DNA from: DASSBG01 sp963800395
GTDB lineage: Bacteria; Pseudomonadota; Gammaproteobacteria; Xanthomonadales; Rhodanobacteraceae
Direction: 5' to 3'
Assembly: GCA_963800395.1 (NCBI GenBank)
Contig: CAWDBD010000020.1
Span: forward strand, 14,338-78,337
Length of the DNA: 64,000 nt
Position 1 is the stretch's first letter. Each line of letters begins with the position of its first letter. The notes under the pieces were generated by a model. That model saw only the letters and a list, made by a program, of their open reading frames with translations. It did no database searches and had not been told where the DNA came from. The position numbers were made by a program, and so were the translations under genes. Positions 17,171-24,988 of this stretch are shown one piece after another.

Positions 17171-17191
17171 GAGCCTGAGCCTGGCGCGCGA

Positions 17192-18052
17192 TCAGCGCGC
17201 CAGCATGGCCACAGCCAGCACGGCCAGCACCAGCCCGACGATGTTCCACCTGCCCAGGCGCTCGCGGAATGCCAGAACGCCCACCAGCGTGGCCAGCACG
17301 ATGACACCGATATTCATCGCCGCGAATACCAGCGAAGGATTCTGCGGCAGTGCGCGGTGGGCATGAATGTAGAACACGATGTTGCCAAAGTTGAGCGCGC
17401 CCAGTACGAGCCCCGCCAGCAGGTGCCTCGGGTGCCAGTGCGCCAATCCGCGAAGGTACAGGCGCGCCACCGCCAGCAGTGACAGCAGGCCCGCCAGCAT
17501 GAATGCGGCCAGCAGCACGCTGGCCGAGGAAGCCTGGCTGAGGCGGGACATCAGCTTGAACAGGATATCGACCGCACCCATGCCCGCAAATACCAGCAAA
17601 AGCAGGTACGACCAGGCTGGTGCCGCGCCGCTGGCCCGGTCGCGCTGCCGAATCACTACCAGTGCAATAGCGAGAAGGCCCACTGCAATACCGGCCGCCT
17701 TGACCCAGGACAGCGGCTCGCCAAACCAGGCAAAAGCTGCAACAAGGGGAAGCAGAAGCGACAGCCGCATCGCCGCATCGGTACGTACCACCCCGGCCCG
17801 ACGCACGGCCAGCGCCAGCACCCAGAACATGGTCGGCAGTCCTGCACCCAGCAGCAGCAGCAAACCCAGACCGGGCCGGCCCGCCTGCTGCAAGGACCGA
17901 AGCTGGGGCTGCAGCAGCGCGGCGGTCAAGACGGCCGCAACCAGGTAATTGACGGCAATCGCCTGGCGAATGTCCAGATTGAACCGGGCTGCCAGCTTCA
18001 GCAGCACCGATACGCTTACGCTCAGGACGACACTCAGCAAAAGGAAATGCAT
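17192..18052 (-). CDS. EamA/DMT-family membrane transporter
   Basis: A 286-residue protein with about ten hydrophobic segments and an internal duplication typical of EamA (DUF6/RhaT) transporters: the N-terminal half starts MHFLLLSVVLSVSVSVLL and the second half ends with the common WNIVGLVLAVLAVAMLAR. These carriers export amino acids or other small metabolites; the substrate cannot be read from the sequence. It converges on fadB, with only 21 bp between stop codons. A 9-bp-stem hairpin (CTGGCGCGC/GCGCGCCAG, 17180-17202) covers both gene ends and may act on either transcript, though it lacks a T-tract. Confidence 0.88.
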   Translation of the reverse strand: MHFLLLSVVLSVSVSVLLKLAARFNLDIRQAIAVNYLVAAVLTAALLQPQLRSLQQAGRPGLGLLLLLGAGLPTMFWVLALAVRRAGVVRTDAAMRLSLLLPLVAAFAWFGEPLSWVKAAGIAVGLLAIALVVIRQRDRASGAAPAWSYLLLLVFAGMGAVDILFKLMSRLSQASSASVLLAAFMLAGLLSLLAVARLYLRGLAHWHPRHLLAGLVLGALNFGNIVFYIHAHRALPQNPSLVFAAMNIGVIVLATLVGVLAFRERLGRWNIVGLVLAVLAVAMLAR

Positions 18053-18180
18053 GCACTATCGTCCCGGTGTCTGGCTTGGCAATCGAACATGCCTGATGCT
18101 GAAATCTGGCTGCAGCGGCTCTCGGCCCAAAGTGCCACGACGGCCGAGCCGGCGCGCTCTCCGTGAAGCGCCAGGACGGT

Positions 18181-18720
18181 TCACCACACCAGATCGTCCG
18201 GCACGCCATCATCGGCGTCACCTGCCTGCTCGGGATCAACCAGCAGGGCCAGGCACCCCGGCTCGATTTCTGCAGCCGCACGCGCCACGTCGGCTTCGAC
18301 AAGCAGGAACCGGCCTCCCGCCTGCAGCACCGCCAGTTGCCCCGTATTGAGCTGGGCCAGCTGCGATCTGGTCACGTGCACCCGCCGTATCTTGCCGTGG
18401 AATTCGTAGTGCCTCACGCAATCTGCACTATCGGTATCCAGTACCTTGCCCTCCAGCAGTTCGCGCAGCTTGCGTCGACGCGCCTGCTTCTCGCGTTTCT
18501 TGCGCTCGGCCTCACGCCGCGCCTGCTCACGCTCTCTGGCCTCGCTGCGGGCACGCAGCGCGTAGGCCTTGGCAAGGTCAAGCTCCTGCCCGTCTCCGGG
18601 TTCACGCAGGGACTTGTTTTCCGCGAGCTTGCGGGATGGCATGCGCTTGCTTTTGGAACGCGACGGCCGGGGCTTGGCCAGACCGCTTTTCAGCAACTCG
18701 TCACGCAGGGAACCGGACAT
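18181..18720 (-). CDS. DUF2058 family protein (YaiL-like)
   Basis: A 179-residue protein beginning MSGSLRDELLKSGLAKPRPS, the family's characteristic opening. A long, highly charged helical stretch rich in Arg, Glu and Lys follows (about 45-90, EAREREQARREAERKKREKQ), then a C-terminal globular domain starting YEFHGKIRRVHV. DUF2058 proteins such as E. coli YaiL are nucleoprotein- or polysome-associated and of unclear function. The ATG at 18720 fits this conserved opening; the 30-residue upstream extension is Pro/Asn-rich and runs into slyX. It follows slyX by 16 bp. Confidence 0.88.
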   Translation of the reverse strand: MSGSLRDELLKSGLAKPRPSRSKSKRMPSRKLAENKSLREPGDGQELDLAKAYALRARSEAREREQARREAERKKREKQARRRKLRELLEGKVLDTDSADCVRHYEFHGKIRRVHVTRSQLAQLNTGQLAVLQAGGRFLLVEADVARAAAEIEPGCLALLVDPEQAGDADDGVPDDLVW

Positions 18721-18736
18721 GATCTGGACTTCTTGC

Positions 18737-18952
18737 TCAGTAGTGGGGTGGCGGGGGTTCGGATTCGGGATCGTGATCGCTTGCGGCTCGCAAGGACACC
18801 AGTTCGGCACGCATGACGTCGAGCTTGCGCTCGATCATCGCCAGACGTCTCGACAACTCGGTATCGGCGCTGGTCAGGCCAGCCACGGCATCGTCCAGAA
18901 AGGTCAGGCGGACCTGCAGATCCTGCAGATGCTCGTCTTCTGTGTTGCCCAT
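18737..18952 (-). CDS. slyX: SlyX family protein
   Basis: A 71-residue acidic protein that is mostly one coiled coil (HLQDLQVRLTFLDDAVAGLT, then ELSRRLAMIERKLDVMRAEL) and ends in the typical proline-rich tail PPPPHY. SlyX is a small cytoplasmic protein of unknown molecular role found in many Proteobacteria, often near slyD-type FKBP genes. An FKBP gene is indeed two genes upstream here, beyond ugd. Its first base coincides with the last base of the ugd stop codon, so the two are likely cotranscribed. Confidence 0.9.
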   Translation of the reverse strand: MGNTEDEHLQDLQVRLTFLDDAVAGLTSADTELSRRLAMIERKLDVMRAELVSLRAASDHDPESEPPPPHY

Positions 18953-20304
18953 CAGTCCCTCGCTCCTGTCATGCGTACGCTGCGTCCGCGACCAATACCG
19001 TAGTAGGCAATGCCTGCGGCTTCGACAACCTCGGGATCGTAGAGATTGCGTCCGTCAAAGATCACCGGGTTTTTCAACAATGCAGCGATGCCGGAAAAGT
19101 CCCGGCTGCGAAACTGCTTCCACTCGGTAACCACCGCCAGCGCATCGGCACCTTCCAGGGCACTGGTCGGGTCCTGGCAAAGCACCAGGTCATCACGGTC
19201 GGGGTACAGGCGAGCAGCTTCCGCACGCGCTTCCGGATCATAGGCGCGCACTCTGGCACCAGCAGCCCAGAGCGACTCCATCAGGACGCGGCTGGGCGCC
19301 TCGCGCATGTCATCGGTATTGGGCTTGAACGCCAGCCCCCACAGGGCAATGGTGCGTCCGGCCAGATCGCCATCAAAATGCTGATGAATGAGCTCGAAAA
19401 CGCGCATTTTCTGGCGCGCGTTGACGGCTTCCACAGCATCCAGCAGGCTCGCCTCATGACCGTGAATGCCGGCCATGTGGCGCAGGGCCTGCACGTCCTT
19501 GGGAAAACACGAGCCACCGTAGCCGGCGCCAGGGTAGATGAAGTGGTAGCCGATGCGCGGATCGGAGCCGATGCCATGACGCACCTGCTCGATATCGGCG
19601 CCCAGGCGTTCGGCGATATTCGCCATTTCGTTCATGAAGCTGATCTTGGTCGCCAGCATCGCATTGGCGGCATATTTGGTCAGCTCGGCAGAGCGCTCGT
19701 CCATCAGCACAATGCGCTCGTGGTTGCGATTGAATGGCGCGTAGAGTGTCTTCATCACGTCGATCGCATGCTCGCTCGAAGCGCCCACCACGATACGATC
19801 AGGCCGCATGCAGTCATTGACTGCATCGCCCTCCTTCAGAAACTCGGGGTTGGATACCACATCAAATTCGGTCGACATGCCTCGGACGTCGAGCGCTGCT
19901 CGAATGGTGTCCCGCACCCTGTCAGCGGTGCCGACCGGCACCGTGGACTTGTTCACCACCACGGCAGGCCCTTGCATCAGCGAGCCAATCTGTCGCGCCA
20001 CCTCGAGTACATGGCGCAGGTCGGCGCTGCCATCCTCGTCGGGCGGTGTACCCACGGCAATGAAAATGATCTGCGCGTGAGCGACCCCGGCAGCGGCATC
20101 GGTACTGAATTGCAATCGTCCGGCCTGGTGGTTGCGCACGACCATCGGTTCCAGCCCGGGCTCGTATATGGGGACATGGCCGTTGCCAAGCGAATCGATC
20201 TTGCCCTGATCGACGTCCAGGCACATGACCTGGTTGCCCATTTCCGCCAGACACGTGCCGGTGACCAGCCCTACATAGCCCGTGCCGAAAATAGTGATTT
20301 TCAT
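18952..20304 (-). CDS. ugd: UDP-glucose 6-dehydrogenase
   Basis: NAD-dependent four-electron oxidation of UDP-glucose to UDP-glucuronate for surface polysaccharides. The 450-residue product starts MKITIFGTGYVGLVTGTCLA with the Rossmann loop GTGYVG, has VVNKSTVPVGTADRVRD and EFLKEGDAVND, and the catalytic cysteine in GYGGSCFPKD. The C-terminal UDP-binding domain contains ALWGLAFKPNTDDMREAPS. Length agrees with the bacterial single-chain family. No other polysaccharide gene is in the neighbourhood; slyX and DUF2058 follow directly. Confidence 0.95.
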   Translation of the reverse strand: MKITIFGTGYVGLVTGTCLAEMGNQVMCLDVDQGKIDSLGNGHVPIYEPGLEPMVVRNHQAGRLQFSTDAAAGVAHAQIIFIAVGTPPDEDGSADLRHVLEVARQIGSLMQGPAVVVNKSTVPVGTADRVRDTIRAALDVRGMSTEFDVVSNPEFLKEGDAVNDCMRPDRIVVGASSEHAIDVMKTLYAPFNRNHERIVLMDERSAELTKYAANAMLATKISFMNEMANIAERLGADIEQVRHGIGSDPRIGYHFIYPGAGYGGSCFPKDVQALRHMAGIHGHEASLLDAVEAVNARQKMRVFELIHQHFDGDLAGRTIALWGLAFKPNTDDMREAPSRVLMESLWAAGARVRAYDPEARAEAARLYPDRDDLVLCQDPTSALEGADALAVVTEWKQFRSRDFSGIAALLKNPVIFDGRNLYDPEVVEAAGIAYYGIGRGRSVRMTGARD

Positions 20305-20499
20305 GCCTGCTCCAGACCCCCAGACCCCGTCCTGTTTCCAGTCAAGAACCCGATCACTGCTAGCCGATCGGCTTCATCCTTCATTTGCGTCATCCCGGGT
20401 ATCACGCAGCGGTGCGTCCGGGTCAGCGTCCGACCTGAGGCTCACGCAACAGGGGCGATGCCTGGCTGCACGATACCTGCGGCCCCAAGGACCATGGGG

Positions 20500-20531
20500 A
20501 CAAACAAATGCGGCGCACCGAAGCGCGCCGC
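20500..20531 (-). terminator. Rho-independent terminator of the FKBP gene
   Basis: On the minus strand, 29 bases after the FKBP stop codon, a nine-pair stem (GCGGCGCGC, loop TTCG, GTGCGCCGC, allowing one G-T pair) is followed by ATTTGTTTGT. The T-rich tail is interrupted, so termination may be moderate. It separates the FKBP gene from ugd. Confidence 0.65.
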
Positions 20532-20559
20532 ATGATTTGACGCGTTGAATGCGTCTATC

Positions 20560-21294
20560 TTACTTCGAGTCGCCGTCGTCTTTCTTGGGCGGCTCGATCT
20601 TCAGCAGCTCGACTTCGAACTTGAGGGTCGAGTTGGGACCGATCGGACCGGCACCACGTTCACCGTAGGCCAGCTTGGCCGGGATCCAGAACGTGTACTT
20701 GCTGCCCACCGGCATCAACTGCAGCGCTTCCGACCAACCCGGAATCACGCCACTCAAGGGGAAAGTAGCCGGCTTGCCGCGCTTGTAGGAACTGTCAAAG
20801 ACGGTGCCATCCAGCAGGGAACCCTCGTAGTTGACCTGCACGGTATCGCTGGCCTTGGGCTTGGGACCGCTACCCGTCTTGTCGACCTTGTACTGCAGGC
20901 CCGAAGCAGTGACATGCACGCCCGAAGCCTTGCGGTTCTTGGCCAGGAACGCATCACCTTCGGCCTTGTTCGCGGCCGCTTCCTTTTTCTCGATGGCCTG
21001 CATCTTGGTCTTCATCTTGGCCGAGAAAGCCTTGCCGAGGGTCTTGGCTTCATCCGGTGTCAGCGCGGGCTTCTTGCCACTGAGGATGTCGCTGACCGCA
21101 CTGGCAACGATGGCGGGATCAAGTTCTTCAGCAACCGGCTGGGGAATATTGCCGGCCATGCTCATGCCAACCATGTAGCTGTTCTTGTCCTTCTCGGTTT
21201 TCAACTGCGGGCTGGCGGCACTGGCCGCAAAGGCCATGCCAAGCGCCATGGAAACGGCGGCCGCAGTGAGCGTCATACGCACAACTGACTTCAT
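20560..21294 (-). CDS. FKBP-type peptidyl-prolyl isomerase, periplasmic (Mip/FkpA-like)
   Basis: A 244-residue protein with a Sec signal peptide (MKSVVRMTLTAAAVSMALGM, cleavage after AASA), an N-terminal helical dimerisation domain (to about residue 120, SYMVGMSMAGNIPQPV) and a C-terminal FKBP domain (DTVQVNYEGSLLDGTVFDSS, PGWSEALQLMPVGSKYTFWI, AYGERGAGP). This is the layout of FkpA, FklB and the Legionella Mip protein, which help outer-membrane and secreted proteins fold. I chose ATG 21294 because it begins the signal peptide, with AGGAG eight bases upstream. It is monocistronic in appearance, with its own terminator. Confidence 0.92.
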   Translation of the reverse strand: MKSVVRMTLTAAAVSMALGMAFAASAASPQLKTEKDKNSYMVGMSMAGNIPQPVAEELDPAIVASAVSDILSGKKPALTPDEAKTLGKAFSAKMKTKMQAIEKKEAAANKAEGDAFLAKNRKASGVHVTASGLQYKVDKTGSGPKPKASDTVQVNYEGSLLDGTVFDSSYKRGKPATFPLSGVIPGWSEALQLMPVGSKYTFWIPAKLAYGERGAGPIGPNSTLKFEVELLKIEPPKKDDGDSK

Positions 21295-21721
21295 ATCTAC
21301 TCCTGGGTTTGTATCGATGCCGGCGATGCCGGGTCTCTTGGGTCCCGCCAATCGCGGCAGGGCCCGCTATTTTGGGCGTGTCCTGCCTTGAAGGCAAACG
21401 GGCTGACAACTGCGACCATGGATATACAGCTTGGTTCCCTGATCCGCACCTCATTCATGCGGGCGCCGGAGCAGCAATGCAAGCCACCCGGCTATCAGCG
21501 GGTACAGGTCGCTTGTCAGGCCTTGCGCGTACAAACCTGTACTAAGCCCCCTTTGTCGATACCCGGGCAGACTGAGGCAAATCAAGCGTTTGCATGAGCC
21601 AGCAAGCCTTGCGGCGGCTCATGACCTGCTGTCTCCTGGCTACACCAGAGCAGCGGCGCAAGCCGGCTTCCGGGGAGGCTGCTGAAAAAATGAATGGATC
21701 ATGAACGATTTCACGTTGCAC

Positions 21722-21759
21722 TTGACGGGCTTTTATTTGGTGTTATAGTTCACCAGCAC
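21722..21759 (+). promoter_or_regulatory. Sigma-70 promoter with overlapping inverted repeat, ahead of the GntR/ABC operon
   Basis: TTGACG (21722-21727) and TATAGT (21744-21749) are separated by 16 bases. An inverted repeat TGGTG-N8-CACCA (21739-21755) covers the -10 element. Because the operon encodes a GntR-family repressor, this repeat is a good candidate for its operator, which would make the operon autoregulated. The leader before the first ATG would be about 33 bases. The rest of the 495-bp space between the FKBP start and 21790 shows no other gene. Confidence 0.65.
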
Positions 21760-21789
21760 ACCACTTCACTAATCACCGAGGAAGCCACC

Positions 21790-22104
21790 ATGCGTCTGTC
21801 CACAATCACCGTCACGGCACTGCCCTTCCTGTTGCTGGTTGCCATGCTTGCCAGCATCGTGGTCTCGCCGCGAATTCATTCCGACACGATCGGCCGCACA
21901 AACCCCGCCACGATTCAGCACGTACAGCAGTTCCCCGCTGTCGTGGTCAATGCACCCACCCGTCACCCGGTGCCCAGCATGGCCGGACACCTGGTCAGCG
22001 ACCTGAGCCAGTCATCAGCGGTCAGTTGCTCGTGGATGACCGATGGCTTGCGCATGCCATACTTTTCCTTTGCCAAGCCACTCGTGTCCACCGACGGAAT
22101 CTGA
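21790..22104 (+). CDS. Small membrane-anchored or secreted protein of unknown function, first gene of the GntR/ABC operon
   Basis: A 104-residue product preceded by GAGGAAG eight bases before the ATG. Residues about 6-27 (ITVTALPFLLLVAMLASIVV) form a strong hydrophobic segment that acts as a signal anchor; there is no lipobox and no clear cleavage site. The remainder is polar, rich in Pro, Ser and His, with no motif I recognise. It lies between the operon promoter and the GntR gene, with only four bases to the next start, so it is surely cotranscribed. A role as an accessory subunit or sensor of the transporter is possible but unproven. Confidence 0.72.
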   Translation: MRLSTITVTALPFLLLVAMLASIVVSPRIHSDTIGRTNPATIQHVQQFPAVVVNAPTRHPVPSMAGHLVSDLSQSSAVSCSWMTDGLRMPYFSFAKPLVSTDGI

Positions 22105-22108
22105 GCCC

Positions 22109-22483
22109 ATGACCGTAATCTGGAATGACAATGTGCCGATCTATCGCCAAGTACGCGAACGCGTCGTGGCGATGATCCTGGAGGGCACCCTGGACGAAGG
22201 CGAGGCACTGCCCTCGGTTCGCCAGGTCGCCGCTGACTATCAAATCAACCCACTGACTGTTTCCAAGGCCTATCAGGAACTGGTCGATGAACAATTGGTG
22301 GAAAAAAGGAGAGGACTGGGGATGTTTGTTACCGAAGGCGCCCAGAAGGCGCTGCTGAAATCTGAACGCGACCGCTTTCTCAACGAGGAATGGCCGGCAC
22401 TGTTTGCACGCATAGAGCGCCTGGGCCTGGATCTCGAGACGCTATTCAAGAATGCGCGCCAGGATACGGAGAATGCATCATGA
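22109..22483 (+). CDS. GntR-family transcriptional regulator, YtrA subfamily
   Basis: A 124-residue regulator: winged helix-turn-helix (IYRQVRERVVAMILEGTLDE, then LPSVRQVAADYQINPLTVSKAYQEL and RRGLGMFVTEGA) followed only by a short helical tail. That small effector region is what defines the YtrA subfamily, whose members usually repress ABC-transporter operons of which they are part. The ATG at 22109 lies four bases after the previous stop. Its own stop codon overlaps the ATPase start (ATGA). The inverted repeat over the promoter at 21739-21755 is the likely target. Confidence 0.93.
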   Translation: MTVIWNDNVPIYRQVRERVVAMILEGTLDEGEALPSVRQVAADYQINPLTVSKAYQELVDEQLVEKRRGLGMFVTEGAQKALLKSERDRFLNEEWPALFARIERLGLDLETLFKNARQDTENAS

Positions 22484-23337
22484 GTGCCGTGATCACCGCC
22501 AAGAATCTCAGCAAGCGCTACAAGGACACGCTGGCCCTGGACAAGGCCAGTTTCGAGGTCAGTTCGGGCCGCATAGTCGGCTTGATCGGTCCCAACGGTG
22601 CGGGCAAGACCACCGCGCTGAAGGCGATCCTGGGCCTCACCGATTTCGAAGGCGAGCTGTCTGTCCTGGGCATGGACCCACGCACGCAGCGCGATGTACT
22701 GATGGAGCAGGTGTGCTTCATCGCCGACGTGGCCGTGCTGCCGCGCTGGATCCGCATGGGCGAGCTGGTGGATTTTGTAGAGCACATCCACCCGCGCTTC
22801 TCGCGCGAGAAATGCGAGAAACTGCTGGCGCGCACCAAGATCAAGCCACAGCAGAAGGTCAAGCACATGTCCAAGGGCATGATCGTGCAACTGCATCTGG
22901 CAATCGTCATGGCGATCGACGCCCGCGTGCTGGTACTGGACGAGCCTACCCTGGGTCTGGACATCCTGTACCGCAAGCAGTTCTACCAGAACCTGCTGGA
23001 AGACTACTTCGACGAAAACAAGACGATCATCGTCACCACCCACCAGGTCGAGGAAGTCGAGCACATCCTCACCGACCTGATGTTCATACGCGACGGCAAG
23101 ATCATTCTGGATGCCGACATGGATGCCGTTGGCGAGCGTTTTGCGGAGGTCATGGTCAACCCCGAACAAGCCGAAGCGGCCCGTGCGCTCAAGCCGCTGG
23201 ACGAGCGCCAGGTGTTCGGCAAGTCCATCTTTCTTTTCGACGGCATCGAACGTGCCCGGCTCGAAGCTCTGGGAGAGCTGCGCCGACCCTCGGTCAGCGA
23301 CCTGTTCGTCGCCACCATGAAGGATACCTACCAATGA
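22480..23337 (+). CDS. ABC transporter ATP-binding subunit
   Basis: A 285-residue ATPase with Walker A GPNGAGKTT, a Q-loop region, a degenerate signature (HMSKGMIVQLHLAI instead of LSGGQ), Walker B VLVLDEPTLGLD and the switch histidine TTHQVEE. This form, with SKGM in place of SGGQ, is common in YtrB-type and bacitracin/antibiotic-type exporters. It pairs with the permease encoded next, overlapping it by four bases (ATGA). Substrate is unknown; YtrA-linked transporters usually respond to cell-wall-active compounds or envelope stress. Confidence 0.94.
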   Translation: MSAVITAKNLSKRYKDTLALDKASFEVSSGRIVGLIGPNGAGKTTALKAILGLTDFEGELSVLGMDPRTQRDVLMEQVCFIADVAVLPRWIRMGELVDFVEHIHPRFSREKCEKLLARTKIKPQQKVKHMSKGMIVQLHLAIVMAIDARVLVLDEPTLGLDILYRKQFYQNLLEDYFDENKTIIVTTHQVEEVEHILTDLMFIRDGKIILDADMDAVGERFAEVMVNPEQAEAARALKPLDERQVFGKSIFLFDGIERARLEALGELRRPSVSDLFVATMKDTYQ

Positions 23338-24290
23338 ACAATTTCTATTGGCTCGTCAAACGCGAATTCTGGGAACACCGTGGTGGCTTTCTCTGGGCAC
23401 CGGTGATTGTTTCGGGCATCTTCGTGGCCATCAACCTGCTGGCCATCATTGCCGGCGAAGTGTTTTCAAGCCGCATGGGCATCAACATCAACGGCCAGAA
23501 CATCAACATGATGATCCAGCAGTTGCAGCAAAAGGGCGTATCCGTAGGGCCGGTGCTGGATCTGTCCATGTATTCGGCCGCTTCCATTGCCGGCGTGGTG
23601 CTGATCTTCGTGGTGTTCTTCTACTGCCTGGGTGCGCTCTACGATGACCGCCGGGACCGCAGCATTCTGCTGTGGAAGTCGCTGCCCCTGACCGATCGCA
23701 ACGTGGTTTTGTCCAAGCTGTTCAGTGCCGCCGTGGTGGCGCCGGTGATTGCCGTGATCGTCGGTATCATCACCGCGGTCGTGATGCTGCTGATGGCAGT
23801 CATCACCGCCAGCTTTCACGGCGCCAATGCCTGGCCGCTGCTGGTACAGGCAAATCCGTTCCGTGTCGCCGGCACGCTGCTGGCCTTGATACCGGTCAAC
23901 TTTGTCTGGGCGCTGCCGACGCTGGGCTGGCTGCTGCTGTGCTCATCGTGGGCACGCAGCAAACCGTTCCTGTGGGCGGCAGCCACACCCGTACTGGCCG
24001 GCGTCCTGATCTCCTGGCTCGCGGTACTGGGAACCCCGGGACTGTCCGGCATGTGGTTCTGGGACAACGTGGTCAAACGCCTCCTGCTCGGCGTCGCACC
24101 CATGGGCTGGCTGGGCAATTCGGCAGACATTTTCCAGCATGTCAACAAGCCTCAGGACCTCATTGACACGCTGACCGTCGGCCATGCCTGGGCACAAATG
24201 GCCCATGCTGAATTCTGGGCCGGAGCCATTGCCGGCGTGGCGATGATCGCCGCCGCCATCTGGATGCGGCGCAAGCGCAGCGAAGTCTGA
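23334..24290 (+). CDS. ABC transporter permease subunit
   Basis: A 318-residue integral membrane protein with six to seven predicted spans: GGFLWAPVIVSGIFVAINLL near the N-terminus, IAGVVLIFVVFFYCLGALYD, AVVAPVIAVIVGIITAVVML, NFVWALPTLGWLLLC and a C-terminal segment before the basic tail RRKRSEV. A DDRRDRSILLWKSLPLTDRN loop between spans is typical of ABC-2 type permeases. Start ATG 23334 overlaps the ATPase stop codon. The operon ends a few bases later at a strong terminator. Confidence 0.92.
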   Translation: MNNFYWLVKREFWEHRGGFLWAPVIVSGIFVAINLLAIIAGEVFSSRMGININGQNINMMIQQLQQKGVSVGPVLDLSMYSAASIAGVVLIFVVFFYCLGALYDDRRDRSILLWKSLPLTDRNVVLSKLFSAAVVAPVIAVIVGIITAVVMLLMAVITASFHGANAWPLLVQANPFRVAGTLLALIPVNFVWALPTLGWLLLCSSWARSKPFLWAAATPVLAGVLISWLAVLGTPGLSGMWFWDNVVKRLLLGVAPMGWLGNSADIFQHVNKPQDLIDTLTVGHAWAQMAHAEFWAGAIAGVAMIAAAIWMRRKRSEV

Positions 24291-24296
24291 CCATCC

Positions 24297-24326
24297 GGCC
24301 GCCTGCTCGCAGGCGGCCTTTTTTTT
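24297..24326 (+). terminator. Strong Rho-independent terminator of the GntR/ABC operon
   Basis: Perfect nine-pair stem GGCCGCCTG / CAGGCGGCC with loop CTCG, followed directly by eight T residues. It starts six bases after the permease stop codon and separates the operon from the HExxH membrane protein gene. Confidence 0.93.
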
Positions 24327-24343
24327 GCACCGGGGACAGGGCC

Positions 24344-24883
24344 ATGCCAGCGACCAGAGCACACTTGGGGAAACACTTCTATCTGGCACTTTTTGCCATC
24401 GGCATCGCCAGCTTCGCGGTACACGAGTTTGCGCATTGGATCGTGGGCGTATCGCTGGGACACACCATGCAGGCAAGCCTGAATCATGTCTGGCCACTGG
24501 ACGAGGTGAGCAGCGCACATCAAATGCTGATTTCCGCCGCAGGGCCGGCGATCACCATGATTCTGGGCATCGGCGGATTTGTGCTGGTCCAGACTCGCGC
24601 CTCGTTGGCGGGGTTTGCCGTGCTCTACATGGCCTTTTTCAGTCGCCTTCTGGCCGCAGCCGTGAGCATTCTCAATCCCAATGACGAAGCCCGCATCAGT
24701 GTTCAGCTGGGGCTGGGTTTGTGGACGGTCCCCGTCATCGTGGTGCTTGTACTTTTTGTGTTGACCTATCTGGCCAGCGTGCGCCTGAAGCTGTCTTTTC
24801 GCAATCAGCTGTACTGCTATGCCACGGCATCCGTGACGGTCACGGCGGTAGTCGTTGCGGACCGTTTGCTGCTCGCATCGTGA
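24344..24883 (+). CDS. Small M50-like membrane protein with an HExxH zinc motif
   Basis: A 179-residue, mostly hydrophobic protein with about five predicted spans. Near residue 27 it has HEFAHW, an HExxH zinc-binding motif inside or beside a membrane segment, and later AAGPAITMILGIGGF and ILNPNDEARI. The first two features are those of site-2-protease-like (M50) intramembrane metalloproteases, and the last sits where the third zinc ligand (Asp) would be expected (NPND). It is shorter than typical S2P enzymes and lacks a PDZ domain. The gene begins 18 bp after the terminator and may rely on readthrough or its own unseen promoter. Protease activity is inference from motif only. Confidence 0.72.
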   Translation: MPATRAHLGKHFYLALFAIGIASFAVHEFAHWIVGVSLGHTMQASLNHVWPLDEVSSAHQMLISAAGPAITMILGIGGFVLVQTRASLAGFAVLYMAFFSRLLAAAVSILNPNDEARISVQLGLGLWTVPVIVVLVLFVLTYLASVRLKLSFRNQLYCYATASVTVTAVVVADRLLLAS

Positions 24884-24988
24884 CAGGCGCCCCGGCTGGG
24901 GGCACTGCCCGGGCCGGACCGGGGCGGTGGCGCGAGCGGGCCACGATTCATGCGGCCCGCCAACACCCAATGCGCCGGTCGGGATCGC

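Noticed and set aside
17168..17184. TAGGAGCCTGAGCC after the fadB stop, resembling the end of the 166-bp element
   Set aside because: No matching inverted end within 250 bp, so a decayed copy cannot be supported.
17127..18302. 391-codon minus-strand open frame over the EamA gene
   Set aside because: It is in another frame of the same strand, rich in Arg/Gly/Pro with no membrane pattern; the 286-residue EamA frame has full transporter character.
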